Below, piece after piece: positions 15,834 through 23,306 of a stretch of 28,899 bases of DNA (position 1 is the first letter of the stretch; every line of letters starts with the position of its first letter). The translations under genes and the position numbers were made by a program. The stretch spans positions 1-28,899 of the forward strand of contig JAFAGR010000087.1 of the NCBI GenBank assembly GCA_023422565.1, in the 5' to 3' direction. A model generated the notes under the pieces. It had not been told where the DNA came from. It worked only from the letters and a program-made list of their open reading frames with translations, and did no database searches. The DNA is from Bacteroidota bacterium. Lineage in GTDB: Bacteria > Bacteroidota > Bacteroidia > Chitinophagales > Chitinophagaceae.

Positions 15834-17141
15834 TTAAAGCAATTCACCTTCAAGGTCGTAATCATAAGCCTTTGTGATCTTCACCTGAACAAACTCCCCT
15901 ACCTGTAATTTTCTATCACTGTTTATTATCACCTCATTATCCACTTCCACGCTGTCAAACTCTGTTCTTCCCAGGTAACGTCCCGATTCCTTTTTATCAA
16001 CCATCACCTTATATACCTTTCCTATCTTCTCCTGGTTTTTTTCCAGGCTGATCTCCTGCTGCACTTCCATGATTTCCTGAGCACGCTCTTCCTTTTCTTC
16101 GGCAGGCACATCATCCCTAAAGTTAAATGCATCGGTTTGTTCTTCGTGGCTATAAGTAAAAATACCAACCCTGTCGAACCGCATCTTTTGTAAAAAGGTT
16201 TTTAATTCTTCCACATCATCCCTTGTTTCTCCGGGATAGCCTGAAATAAGCGTGGTACGCAAACAGATGCCCGGTATACGGTCACGGATATCCGCAATCA
16301 ATGCTTCCATCTCCTCACGTGTGATCTGGCGTTTCATCGCTTTGAGCATTCTATTGGAAGCGTGCTGCAATGGCATGTCCAGATAATTGCAGATGTTCTC
16401 CCGTTCTTTCATTACGTCAATGATCTCCATCGGAAATTTTGACGGGTAAGCATAATGCAAACGTATCCATTCCAGGCCTTTCACATCAGCAAGCGCATGC
16501 AAAAGTTTTGGCAGCTCGCGTTGCTTGTAAATATCAAGGCCATAATAAGTTAATTCCTGCGCAATCAGCATCACTTCCTTAACGCCCCGGTCAACAAGCC
16601 TTTTCGCCTCATCAACCAAAGATTCGATCGGCCTGCTTACATGTTTACCGCGCATTAACGGGATGGCGCAAAAGGAACATGTGCGGTTGCATCCCTCACT
16701 TATCTTCATGTAAGCATAATGCGAAGGTGTGGCAAGCAGCCTTTCTCCGATCAGGTCAGCTTTATAATCTGCATTAAAGCGTTTAAGGATGGCCGGTAGT
16801 TCCATTGTGCCGAAGAATGCATCCACTTCCGGTATTTCCTCCTCAAGATTATTCCTGTAGCGCTCGCTTAGGCATCCGGTCACATAAACTTTGTCCAGTT
16901 TGCCTTTTCTTTTCAATTCAACATTGTCCAGAATAGTATTGATGCTCTCTTCCTTGGCTTTATCAATAAAGCCGCAAGTGTTAATGATTACAATGTTATG
17001 ATCGAGCTTCGCATTCTCATGCACGGCATCAATTTCATTTGCCCTCAATTGTCCGCTGAGCACCTCACTATCTACCATATTCTTACTGCACCCAAGCGTA
17101 ATGATGTTGACCTTATCTTTCCGGAGCGTTTTTGATTTCAT
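15834..17141 (-). CDS. rimO: Ribosomal protein S12 methylthiotransferase
   Basis: Radical-SAM enzyme that attaches a methylthio group to an aspartate of ribosomal protein S12. The frame is open 20 codons further upstream (to 17201), but a TACCTTTG promoter element at 17149-17156 lies inside that extension. The ATG at 17141 is therefore the better start and gives 435 residues. The N-terminal domain has three cluster cysteines (Cys18 in LGCSKN, Cys56 in NTCGF, Cys90 in VTGCLSERY). The radical-SAM motif CNRTCSFC holds Cys151, Cys155 and Cys158. The C-terminal about 65 residues form the TRAM domain. LGCSKNMVDSE and SEGCNRTCSFCAIP favour RimO over MiaB. bshC follows. Confidence 0.95.
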   Translation of the reverse strand: MKSKTLRKDKVNIITLGCSKNMVDSEVLSGQLRANEIDAVHENAKLDHNIVIINTCGFIDKAKEESINTILDNVELKRKGKLDKVYVTGCLSERYRNNLEEEIPEVDAFFGTMELPAILKRFNADYKADLIGERLLATPSHYAYMKISEGCNRTCSFCAIPLMRGKHVSRPIESLVDEAKRLVDRGVKEVMLIAQELTYYGLDIYKQRELPKLLHALADVKGLEWIRLHYAYPSKFPMEIIDVMKERENICNYLDMPLQHASNRMLKAMKRQITREEMEALIADIRDRIPGICLRTTLISGYPGETRDDVEELKTFLQKMRFDRVGIFTYSHEEQTDAFNFRDDVPAEEKEERAQEIMEVQQEISLEKNQEKIGKVYKVMVDKKESGRYLGRTEFDSVEVDNEVIINSDRKLQVGEFVQVKITKAYDYDLEGELL

Positions 17142-17148
17142 TAGGGCG

Positions 17149-17156
17149 CAAAGGTA
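17149..17156 (-). promoter_or_regulatory. -7 promoter element for rimO, 7 nt from the ATG
   Basis: The minus strand reads TACCTTTG, a perfect TAnnTTTG, with only 7 nt between it and the ATG at 17141. Transcription would start at or within a few bases of the start codon, implying a very short or absent leader. It also rules out the longer open frame as the translated form. No -33 TTG was found at the usual spacing. Confidence 0.6.
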
Positions 17157-17296
17157 CACTACACAAACGAGAGTGTGAATGGATTGCAAACAGTTTAACA
17201 TCGCAAGCCCTTAAGCAGCCTGCTACATGGCAACTTTAGCTAATACAAACGCGTATGTATTAACTTGATGATGCCGCCCCTTCCGTTAAAAAAAAT

Positions 17297-17304
17297 TATT
17301 TTTG
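17297..17304 (+). promoter_or_regulatory. -7 promoter element for the amidotransferase/ATP-grasp operon, 4 nt from the ATG
   Basis: TATTTTTG is a perfect TAnnTTTG and only 4 nt separate it from the ATG at 17309. The transcript should therefore be leaderless or nearly so. A run of nine A residues lies just upstream. No well-spaced -33 TTG is visible (nearest at 17265, 29 nt away). Confidence 0.6.
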
Positions 17305-17308
17305 CAGG

Positions 17309-18145
17309 ATGGGCGAGAAACAATCCACACGTATTGCCATACTTGACCTTTATGAAGGCGCAGCTAACCAGGGCATGAGGTGCATCCGTGAGATCCTTCA
17401 TCAATATAGCGAAGCATATCATCTGAATTTGATAGTTGATGAATTTGAAGTGAGGCAGAAACTGGAAGTGCCGGGTCTGGATTATGACGTATATATTTCA
17501 AGCGGCGGGCCGGGCAGTCCGCTGGAAACGAAACACAATAGGTGGGAAAAGGAATATTTCGGCTGGCTTAATAAATTAAACGCGCACAACCAACACTCTG
17601 CTCTAAAAGAAAGGAAGCATGTTTTCCTGATCTGCCATTCTTTTCAGCTTGTATGCCGCGAATGGGAAATGGCCAGAGTTTCAAAAAGAAACAGCACTGC
17701 CTTTGGGGTATTTCCGGTACACCTCCTTGATGCAGGTCATCACGAGCCCGTGTTTGGCGGATTGCCCGATCCCTTTTATGTGGTGGATAGCCGGGATTAC
17801 CAGGTTACGCAGCCTGATCTTGCCCGGATTCATTCCAAGGGAGGGCATATTCTCGCGATCGAGAAAGCGAGGCCACATGTTCCCTTTGAACGCGCGGTGA
17901 TGGCGATGCGCTTCAATGATTGGATGATGGGCACTCAGTTTCATCCCGAGGCGGATGCATTGGGAATGTCAATGCATCTTCAAACCCCGGAAAAGAAAGC
18001 AACCGTTATTGAAAATCACGGAATGGAAAAATGGGAATCTATGATCGAACACCTCAATGACCCGGATAAGATTATGTTTACCTATGCACACATTCTTCCC
18101 AATTTTCTAAACTATGCTTTGGGAAAAAAGGAGCTCTCTTATTAA
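17309..18145 (+). CDS. Class I glutamine amidotransferase-like protein
   Basis: Predicted to release ammonia from glutamine, or to act as a related hydrolase. The 278-residue protein resembles the GATase domain of GMP synthase but is free-standing. The oxyanion-strand motif SSGGPGSP is at 64-71, the nucleophile Cys109 is in VFLICHSFQ, and His212 and Glu214 lie in GTQFHPEAD, so the Cys-His-Glu triad is intact. The nucleophile elbow reads CHSFQ, not the usual CxGHQ, which marks it as divergent from GMP synthase or carbamoyl-phosphate synthase subunits. It is the first gene of a three-gene run; an ATP-grasp-like protein begins 42 nt later and is the obvious candidate acceptor for its ammonia. 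The product of the reaction is unknown. Confidence 0.85.
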   Translation: MGEKQSTRIAILDLYEGAANQGMRCIREILHQYSEAYHLNLIVDEFEVRQKLEVPGLDYDVYISSGGPGSPLETKHNRWEKEYFGWLNKLNAHNQHSALKERKHVFLICHSFQLVCREWEMARVSKRNSTAFGVFPVHLLDAGHHEPVFGGLPDPFYVVDSRDYQVTQPDLARIHSKGGHILAIEKARPHVPFERAVMAMRFNDWMMGTQFHPEADALGMSMHLQTPEKKATVIENHGMEKWESMIEHLNDPDKIMFTYAHILPNFLNYALGKKELSY

Positions 18146-18187
18146 CCGGCCTGACAGCTATTCCTTAATTTAGGGAAAAGATGGCCA

Positions 18188-19375
18188 ATGGTTGCTGAAC
18201 TACGCGAACGATTCAACGAAAACTTTACAGAAGAAAAATACCGGCAGATGGTAGCTGAAGTGGAAGCGCTTCATCCCGGCCAACTCGATTTCAGAAATGC
18301 GGAAACTCCGGTGTTTGTGCCAAAGGCTTTCACCGAAAAAATGCTTTCGGCCTGCGAAGACATTATCGATTTTATAACAGATCCCCGCTTTAAAGAATAT
18401 ACTGAACGAAGTATACCAGATAACGTTAGAATTCCCGGTGAAACAGTACGGCCGGAATTTCTAGTCTTTGATTTTGGTGTTTGTGCTTCACCCTCAGGCG
18501 AGCCGGAACCTCAACTTATCGAACTCCAGGGATTTCCCTCACTCTTCGCATTCCAGGCCGCATTCAGCGAGATCGTGGAAAGTTATGCAGGTGTCCCTTC
18601 CAGTTATTCCTCCTATCTTAACGGATATGACCGCGATAGCTATTATTCTCTGCTGAAAGAACTGATCGTAGGCGATCATCCGCGAGAGAATGTGGTGCTT
18701 CTTGAAATTTTTCCGCAGAAACAAAAAACGCGGCTTGACTTCTTTTGCACTGAAGATGTAACCGGGATAAAAACAGTTTGCCTTTCAGAACTTATCGCCG
18801 AAGGTGACCAGTTATTTTACATGCTTGATGGAACAAAAACGCGCATCAAACGAATATTTAACCGTCTCATTTTCGATGATCTCCATCAGCAGGAAGGCTG
18901 GAACAAAATGATCGATCTTACAAAAGGTTTTGATGTGGAATGGGCGCCACATCCCAATTGGTTTTACCGCATCAGCAAGTTCACTTTGCCCTTTTTATCC
19001 AATCCAAATATTCCCGAAACGTTTTTTCTTAATGAAGTGAAGGAACCCCTGCCGCTTGAAGACTACGTTTTAAAACCGCTGTTCTCATTCGCCGGCATGG
19101 GTGTGGTGATTGATGTTAGCCAGGAAGACATCGACAAAATTGAAGACCCCGAAAACTGGATCCTGCAAAAGAAAGTTCAGTATGCCCCGGTGATCGAAAC
19201 CCCGGACGAACCCGCAAAGGCGGAGATCCGATTATTCTACTTTTGGAAAAAAGAATGGGAACGGCCAAAGGCTGTTCACAACCTGGCAAGGCTTAGCAAA
19301 GGGAAAATGATCGGAACAAGATACAATAAAGACAAAACCTGGGTCGGCGGCACCATCGCATTCTTCGAAAAATAA
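18188..19375 (+). CDS. ATP-grasp-like ligase, possibly circularly permuted; function unknown
   Basis: I cannot name a characterised homologue. The 395-residue cytoplasmic protein shows an ATP-grasp-like nucleotide loop YVLKPLFSFAGMGV (293-306), a following strand WILQKKVQYAP (324-334) and EIRLFYFW (346-353). The order is unusual: an acidic FDFG...PQLIELQGFPSL block (94-119), which resembles the metal-binding E-x-N region, comes before the ATP loop, as in circularly permuted ATP-grasp enzymes such as glutathionylspermidine synthase. That would make it a carboxylate-amine or carboxylate-ammonia ligase. It lies between the amidotransferase (42 nt upstream) and a helical protein (11 nt downstream). 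A TAATTTAG at 18166-18173 could be a weak internal promoter. ATG 18188 is the first in frame. Confidence 0.65.
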   Translation: MVAELRERFNENFTEEKYRQMVAEVEALHPGQLDFRNAETPVFVPKAFTEKMLSACEDIIDFITDPRFKEYTERSIPDNVRIPGETVRPEFLVFDFGVCASPSGEPEPQLIELQGFPSLFAFQAAFSEIVESYAGVPSSYSSYLNGYDRDSYYSLLKELIVGDHPRENVVLLEIFPQKQKTRLDFFCTEDVTGIKTVCLSELIAEGDQLFYMLDGTKTRIKRIFNRLIFDDLHQQEGWNKMIDLTKGFDVEWAPHPNWFYRISKFTLPFLSNPNIPETFFLNEVKEPLPLEDYVLKPLFSFAGMGVVIDVSQEDIDKIEDPENWILQKKVQYAPVIETPDEPAKAEIRLFYFWKKEWERPKAVHNLARLSKGKMIGTRYNKDKTWVGGTIAFFEK

Positions 19376-19386
19376 AACACCAGCTT

Positions 19387-20340
19387 ATGAAAGGCATTGA
19401 AAGGTTTACCACTTACCTGAATCAATGGGAAGATCTTGCCCGTGAGGCGAAGGCATCGGAAAACATTGCTGAATTTGTATTGAACAAGGAGGGCCGGACA
19501 ATATTCTTCATGCTTGAAGGCCTGAGCAAGATCTATAAAAACCTGCATGATGGTAAAATGTTTTCCAAAATGGGCGATAAATTCAAGGCTGTTGAACACC
19601 TCCTCGGCTATATGGATCACTACCGTGAATGCATAGACGATTTTTCAAAAAAGGAAGAAACGCCCGCTCGGGTTATGGAGTATTTCAAAAGCATGTACAA
19701 CAGAGCTCAACGCAGCCTGAATGATCTTTTTGAAGAAGAAGGATGGATGAGCGGAAGAAGAACGGAAAAGACCATTAAAAAACTTAATGAGGCGGAATGG
19801 ATGAAGGAGGAGAAAGAAATGAAAGCTGTGAGAAAGTACTACCTGGATGAGATCCAAGAATTCAAGAGTTTGTATAAACAGACCGGGCAAATGACCCTGA
19901 TCGAAGACCATCTTCACGAGTTCAGGCGGCGGCTGCGCTGGTTCAGTATTTATCCGCATGCCGTACAGGGCGCTATACAATTTTATCAGAAAGATGACCG
20001 GGCAGACGCACTTAAGAAATATCATACCGAAGAGATCGTTTCATCACCCTTCAATAAATTCCCCGCAGCCTCTGATCATAAGTACGCGTTGTTTTTGGAA
20101 AGGAATCATTTCCTTGCTCTAAGCTGGCTTATTGATGCACTTGGTAAACTAAAAGACAAGGGCTTGCTGGAGGAAAACCTTCTTCATGCGATGCGTGAAA
20201 CCAAACTGCCTTTCGAAGAACCTTTGATTATGCAGACCGAAGAAAAAATTCTTTCAGACGCAAACACCATCATGCAAAATTTCATGAAAGACGAAGTGTT
20301 GGAAAACCTGGTGGGAGAAGTAAAGCCGATCAATAATTAA
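19387..20340 (+). CDS. All-helical protein of unknown function in the amidotransferase/ATP-grasp operon
   Basis: Not recognised as a known family. The 317-residue protein has no signal peptide or membrane helix and looks almost entirely alpha-helical and highly charged, with many Lys/Glu/His/Trp residues. A segment HLHEFRRRLRWFSIY (175-189) recalls the His/Arg helix of CHAD domains (conserved histidine alpha-helical, polyphosphate-binding), but the rest does not clearly follow that family. Other conserved-looking blocks are YFKSMYNRAQRSLNDLFEEEGW (99-120) and FLERNHFLALSWLIDALGKL (236-255). It begins 11 nt after the ATP-grasp-like gene, so co-transcription is very likely. Its stop codon shares a TTAA with the stop codon of the convergent porin gene. 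By analogy with cpATP-grasp/alpha-E gene pairs it might be a helical partner; that is only inference. Confidence 0.6.
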   Translation: MKGIERFTTYLNQWEDLAREAKASENIAEFVLNKEGRTIFFMLEGLSKIYKNLHDGKMFSKMGDKFKAVEHLLGYMDHYRECIDDFSKKEETPARVMEYFKSMYNRAQRSLNDLFEEEGWMSGRRTEKTIKKLNEAEWMKEEKEMKAVRKYYLDEIQEFKSLYKQTGQMTLIEDHLHEFRRRLRWFSIYPHAVQGAIQFYQKDDRADALKKYHTEEIVSSPFNKFPAASDHKYALFLERNHFLALSWLIDALGKLKDKGLLEENLLHAMRETKLPFEEPLIMQTEEKILSDANTIMQNFMKDEVLENLVGEVKPINN

Positions 20341-22361
20341 TTTACAAACCACCATTTTATACCAAACCTGATGATCATGCCCGGGGTGGGATAATGCGGA
20401 GCTGAAAAATTATTGTTGGTAAAACCAAACCCGTTTTTAAAACTCATCGTATTCAGGTTTTCGGCACGAATATAACCGGTGAAGGTTTTTATTCTGAAAT
20501 GAAAGAAGGCCGCAACATCAGGCGTATTATTTATTTGTATCGAATCCTGCAGTACAAACTGCCCTATCACAGGTGAATAGTTATTCGCCTTGTAGGGTGA
20601 ATAATACCTGGCCTCAATGCCTGTAGACAATTGTAAGTTCTTGAAAAATCTTCCCTCATAGGCCAACCTGTTCCGTGTAAAAAAGTTCGGCACGCGGATT
20701 ACACTGTTTGCGCCACTGTGCTGCACCGCTGCATGCATATACCAACTGATCTTTTTCGATAGCCTGATCTTCTTTTTCGCATACAGTTGCAGCACGTTCA
20801 CCGGATTCGATTCCTGTTCAGCAACTGAATAGGTTTTGTAATAGATGTAATTTGCGATGAGGTGGTTTTTAACCCCTAATGTAACAAGGGCGTTATTGGC
20901 CTCGCCGCCGAAGGATGTTATGATCTCCTTATTAAAACCTGAATTGCCGGCGATGTTAAAAGCGGAACGGGTATCATGAATAAAGGCGGGCGAACGCCCC
21001 GTGTTTGTAAAAAAAAGGCTTACATCACCAAAGGTTTTATTAATGTAACGGGCAAGCCGGGCGTGTGCATGAAAATCTCCGTTGTTGTAGCCGTTCACAT
21101 AAAATATGCCTTTTAGCAACATATCCCATTTACGGTTACGGGTTCTGTTACGATACTCTCCGTGCACGAGAATGTTGTGGAGGCGAACGTTTCCGCTTGC
21201 TAGCGTTCCGTGAATGTTCTCAATTGTGGCGCCCGCCATAAAGAACTGGGCGGAATTCTTTGTGTCCGGAAACTGAAGTATGGAAAAATCGTTTGAAAGG
21301 AGGTTCCATTTTTCCACAAGAGAAAAACTTCGGGCCACTGTATCTAATGAAATACCCAGCCAATCTTTGTAAAGGGCGGAGTCTGCCTGTATATCAGAAT
21401 AACGGTAACTACCAGACGAACTTGTTAGCGTATGTTGCAACCGAAGTTTCGGATAGAAAAGATATTCAGTGGTTGAATCGTTTATTGCCACGGAATCCCT
21501 TCTACCAAGGTCATAACTCTGCCGAAGCAGGAAGGAAAAATCCCTGTATGTAATGCCCGTGCTTATCGTGGTAACAAAGGGATTATTTCTAAAACTTGCT
21601 GAGCCACCGAGGTTAACGGGTACGCTGAAACGATCTTTACGGTTCGGGTCATCAAGCATGGAATCATTAACTATCCCGCCATTCTGTGAAGCACGCAAAG
21701 TATTTCCAAGCAACACAATCGTTCCCGCATACCTTTTTCGCCTGCCCTGGTAATTACCAAACAACCTGAAGTTGTTATGATTAGTATTCTGAGTTACAAA
21801 TAAACCGGGTGCACTGATCAGCCTGTAATCAAAACCAAAATTGATGTTCGGCTTAGGATTTTGTGTGTGCGCGGCCTGAATCATTTGCTCTTTCCCGGAA
21901 GCAAGTTGATAGGCCAGCATTGAAAAAGGCCTCGTGGTGCGGTAAATTTTTGTTTCCTCCATTTTAAACCGGTAGATGTCGTATGCATGAAAGCCTGCAT
22001 CAAAACCGGGCTTATGAAGCGGTTCAAAGATCAGTGGAAATGCCGCCGCGCCATTATTTCCCAGGTTCGTGTAATGAGATGGCAACGGAAAGTATGTGTC
22101 GAAATCGTTAACGGACGAATCGATATAGCGTCGTTGTGTAGAATCGAGATAGCGGAATGAAATAGTAATGCTGTCTTTCAGGTCATCACGCTGTTGAAGC
22201 TTCAGTGTATCTTTCGGTGCGGGTGGACGCTGATTGGGATTGTTTCTTGCGGCGGGGTCGAGTTGACCTTCAGGTACGGGCCGGTTGGTCCGCCCCGGGC
22301 GAATTTGCGCAAAGGCGGAAACGCTCATCAAAATCAATCCGAAAAACACCAGCGTTCGCAT
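20337..22361 (-). CDS. Putative outer-membrane porin (Bacteroidota Porin_10-like)
   Basis: Predicted beta-barrel channel of the outer membrane. I chose the ATG at 22361 over the longer open frame (to 22394), because it gives a clean signal peptide MRTLVFFGLILMSVSAFAQ; the product is 674 residues. A Pro/Arg-rich segment (about 20-60) follows, then a long stretch of alternating-polarity strands typical of a barrel: NFGFDYRLISAPGLFVTQNTNHNNFRLFG, RYAGTIVLLGNTLRASQNGGI. It ends with the aromatic C-terminal strand PGMIIRFGIKWWFVN, expected for outer-membrane insertion. It starts 16 nt after punA, so the two are very likely one operon, suggesting nucleoside or purine-related uptake (inference). The stop codon overlaps that of the convergent helical-protein gene. 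Confidence 0.8.
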   Translation of the reverse strand: MRTLVFFGLILMSVSAFAQIRPGRTNRPVPEGQLDPAARNNPNQRPPAPKDTLKLQQRDDLKDSITISFRYLDSTQRRYIDSSVNDFDTYFPLPSHYTNLGNNGAAAFPLIFEPLHKPGFDAGFHAYDIYRFKMEETKIYRTTRPFSMLAYQLASGKEQMIQAAHTQNPKPNINFGFDYRLISAPGLFVTQNTNHNNFRLFGNYQGRRKRYAGTIVLLGNTLRASQNGGIVNDSMLDDPNRKDRFSVPVNLGGSASFRNNPFVTTISTGITYRDFSFLLRQSYDLGRRDSVAINDSTTEYLFYPKLRLQHTLTSSSGSYRYSDIQADSALYKDWLGISLDTVARSFSLVEKWNLLSNDFSILQFPDTKNSAQFFMAGATIENIHGTLASGNVRLHNILVHGEYRNRTRNRKWDMLLKGIFYVNGYNNGDFHAHARLARYINKTFGDVSLFFTNTGRSPAFIHDTRSAFNIAGNSGFNKEIITSFGGEANNALVTLGVKNHLIANYIYYKTYSVAEQESNPVNVLQLYAKKKIRLSKKISWYMHAAVQHSGANSVIRVPNFFTRNRLAYEGRFFKNLQLSTGIEARYYSPYKANNYSPVIGQFVLQDSIQINNTPDVAAFFHFRIKTFTGYIRAENLNTMSFKNGFGFTNNNFSAPHYPTPGMIIRFGIKWWFVN

Positions 22362-22377
22362 AGTGTAATTTACGATC

Positions 22378-23190
22378 TTACAACTGGCCAACAATTTCCT
22401 TAAATATGTGCGTTAGTTTTGGCTCTGCATTTTTTGCAGCCTCCAGAACTTCCGCATGTGTGATCGTATTCAGTTCTTCACGTATGCCGATGTCTGTTAT
22501 CACGCTCATGGCAAAAACAGTAAGCCCCATGTGCACAGCAGCAATTGTTTCCTGTACCGTACTCATTCCCACTGCATCTGCGCCAAGAATATTAAGCATT
22601 TTATATTCAGCGCGGGTTTCAAAAGTTGGACCCGTCACGCCGTAATACACGCCTTCTTTCAAATCGTATCCTGCATCCGCCCCGATCCTTTTAGCCTTAT
22701 TTACGAGCTCTTTGTTGTAAGGCTCACTCATGTCAGGAAAACGTGTACCGAGTTCTTTATAGTTTTTTCCGATCAGCGGGTTGTGCGCAAACAAGCTTAC
22801 ATGATCAGTGATTATCATCAGGTCGCCTACCTTAAAGTTCGTATTTGTTCCGCCTGCCGCGTTGCTTATCAACAATGTTTTAATACCTAAGTACTTCATC
22901 ACGCGAATTGGGAAAACAACATCTTCGGGTGAATAGCCTTCATAAAAATGAAACCTTCCTGCCATAGCCACCACGGTTTTGCCGCTTAATGAGCCGAAAA
23001 TAAGTTTGCCGCTGTGCCCTTCAACCGTACTAACCGGGAAATGAGGAATATCGCTGTAAGAAATCTCTTTCTCCACATTCATTTCAGAAACAAAACTTCC
23101 CAGGCCACTTCCTAAAACGATACCGGCAATAGGTTGCGTTGAATAAACACCTTGAATAAATTTTACCGCGTCATTAATTTTTTCCAGCAT
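22378..23190 (-). CDS. punA: Purine nucleoside phosphorylase (trimeric, PNP/MTAP family)
   Basis: Splits purine (deoxy)nucleosides with phosphate into free base and (deoxy)ribose-1-phosphate for salvage. The frame is open to 23244, but a TACATTTG promoter element at 23210-23217 lies in that extension, so ATG 23190 (270 residues) is preferred. Motifs are GIVLGSGLGSF with Ser28, VEGHSGK with His59, NAAGGTN, and GPTFETRAEYKML with the base-contacting Glu191. At the second base-contacting position, where human PNP has Asn243 (SLITN), this protein has Asp233 (SVITDIG), which may widen specificity toward 6-aminopurines. It is followed after 16 nt by the porin gene. Confidence 0.93.
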   Translation of the reverse strand: MLEKINDAVKFIQGVYSTQPIAGIVLGSGLGSFVSEMNVEKEISYSDIPHFPVSTVEGHSGKLIFGSLSGKTVVAMAGRFHFYEGYSPEDVVFPIRVMKYLGIKTLLISNAAGGTNTNFKVGDLMIITDHVSLFAHNPLIGKNYKELGTRFPDMSEPYNKELVNKAKRIGADAGYDLKEGVYYGVTGPTFETRAEYKMLNILGADAVGMSTVQETIAAVHMGLTVFAMSVITDIGIREELNTITHAEVLEAAKNAEPKLTHIFKEIVGQL

Positions 23191-23209
23191 AAGTCTTTTA
23201 ATTGAAGGG

Positions 23210-23217
23210 CAAATGTA
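23210..23217 (-). promoter_or_regulatory. -7 promoter element for the punA-porin operon
   Basis: The minus strand reads TACATTTG, a perfect TAnnTTTG, 19 nt before the ATG at 23190. It lies inside the longest possible open frame and so fixes the start. No good -33 TTG is seen. The sucC promoter lies about 45 bp away on the other strand. Confidence 0.6.
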
Positions 23218-23260
23218 CAAGTTTGGCGCATATCCCCACGTCATTATAAGCGAGGTAAGT

Positions 23261-23291
23261 TTTGGAGCGTGAAGCCTATTCTATATCTTCG
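23261..23291 (+). promoter_or_regulatory. Promoter for sucC (TTTG-N19-TATCTTCG)
   Basis: TTTG at 23261-23264, a 19-nt spacer and TATCTTCG at 23284-23291 match the Bacteroides -33/-7 consensus almost exactly (one change in the -7). The ATG at 23307 follows after 15 nt. The longest frame starts from a TTG at 23262 inside this promoter and is therefore not the translated form. Confidence 0.75.
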
Positions 23292-23306
23292 CGGAAATTT
23301 TTTTCT

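Noticed and set aside
17142..17201. 20-codon N-terminal extension of RimO
   Set aside because: It contains the TACCTTTG promoter element and its residues (MLNCLQSIHTLVCVV) do not resemble RimO N-termini.
17142..17308. Small RNA or riboswitch in the rimO-amidotransferase gap
   Set aside because: No convincing stem-loop or conserved riboswitch core was seen, and both promoters sit next to the start codons, leaving no leader.
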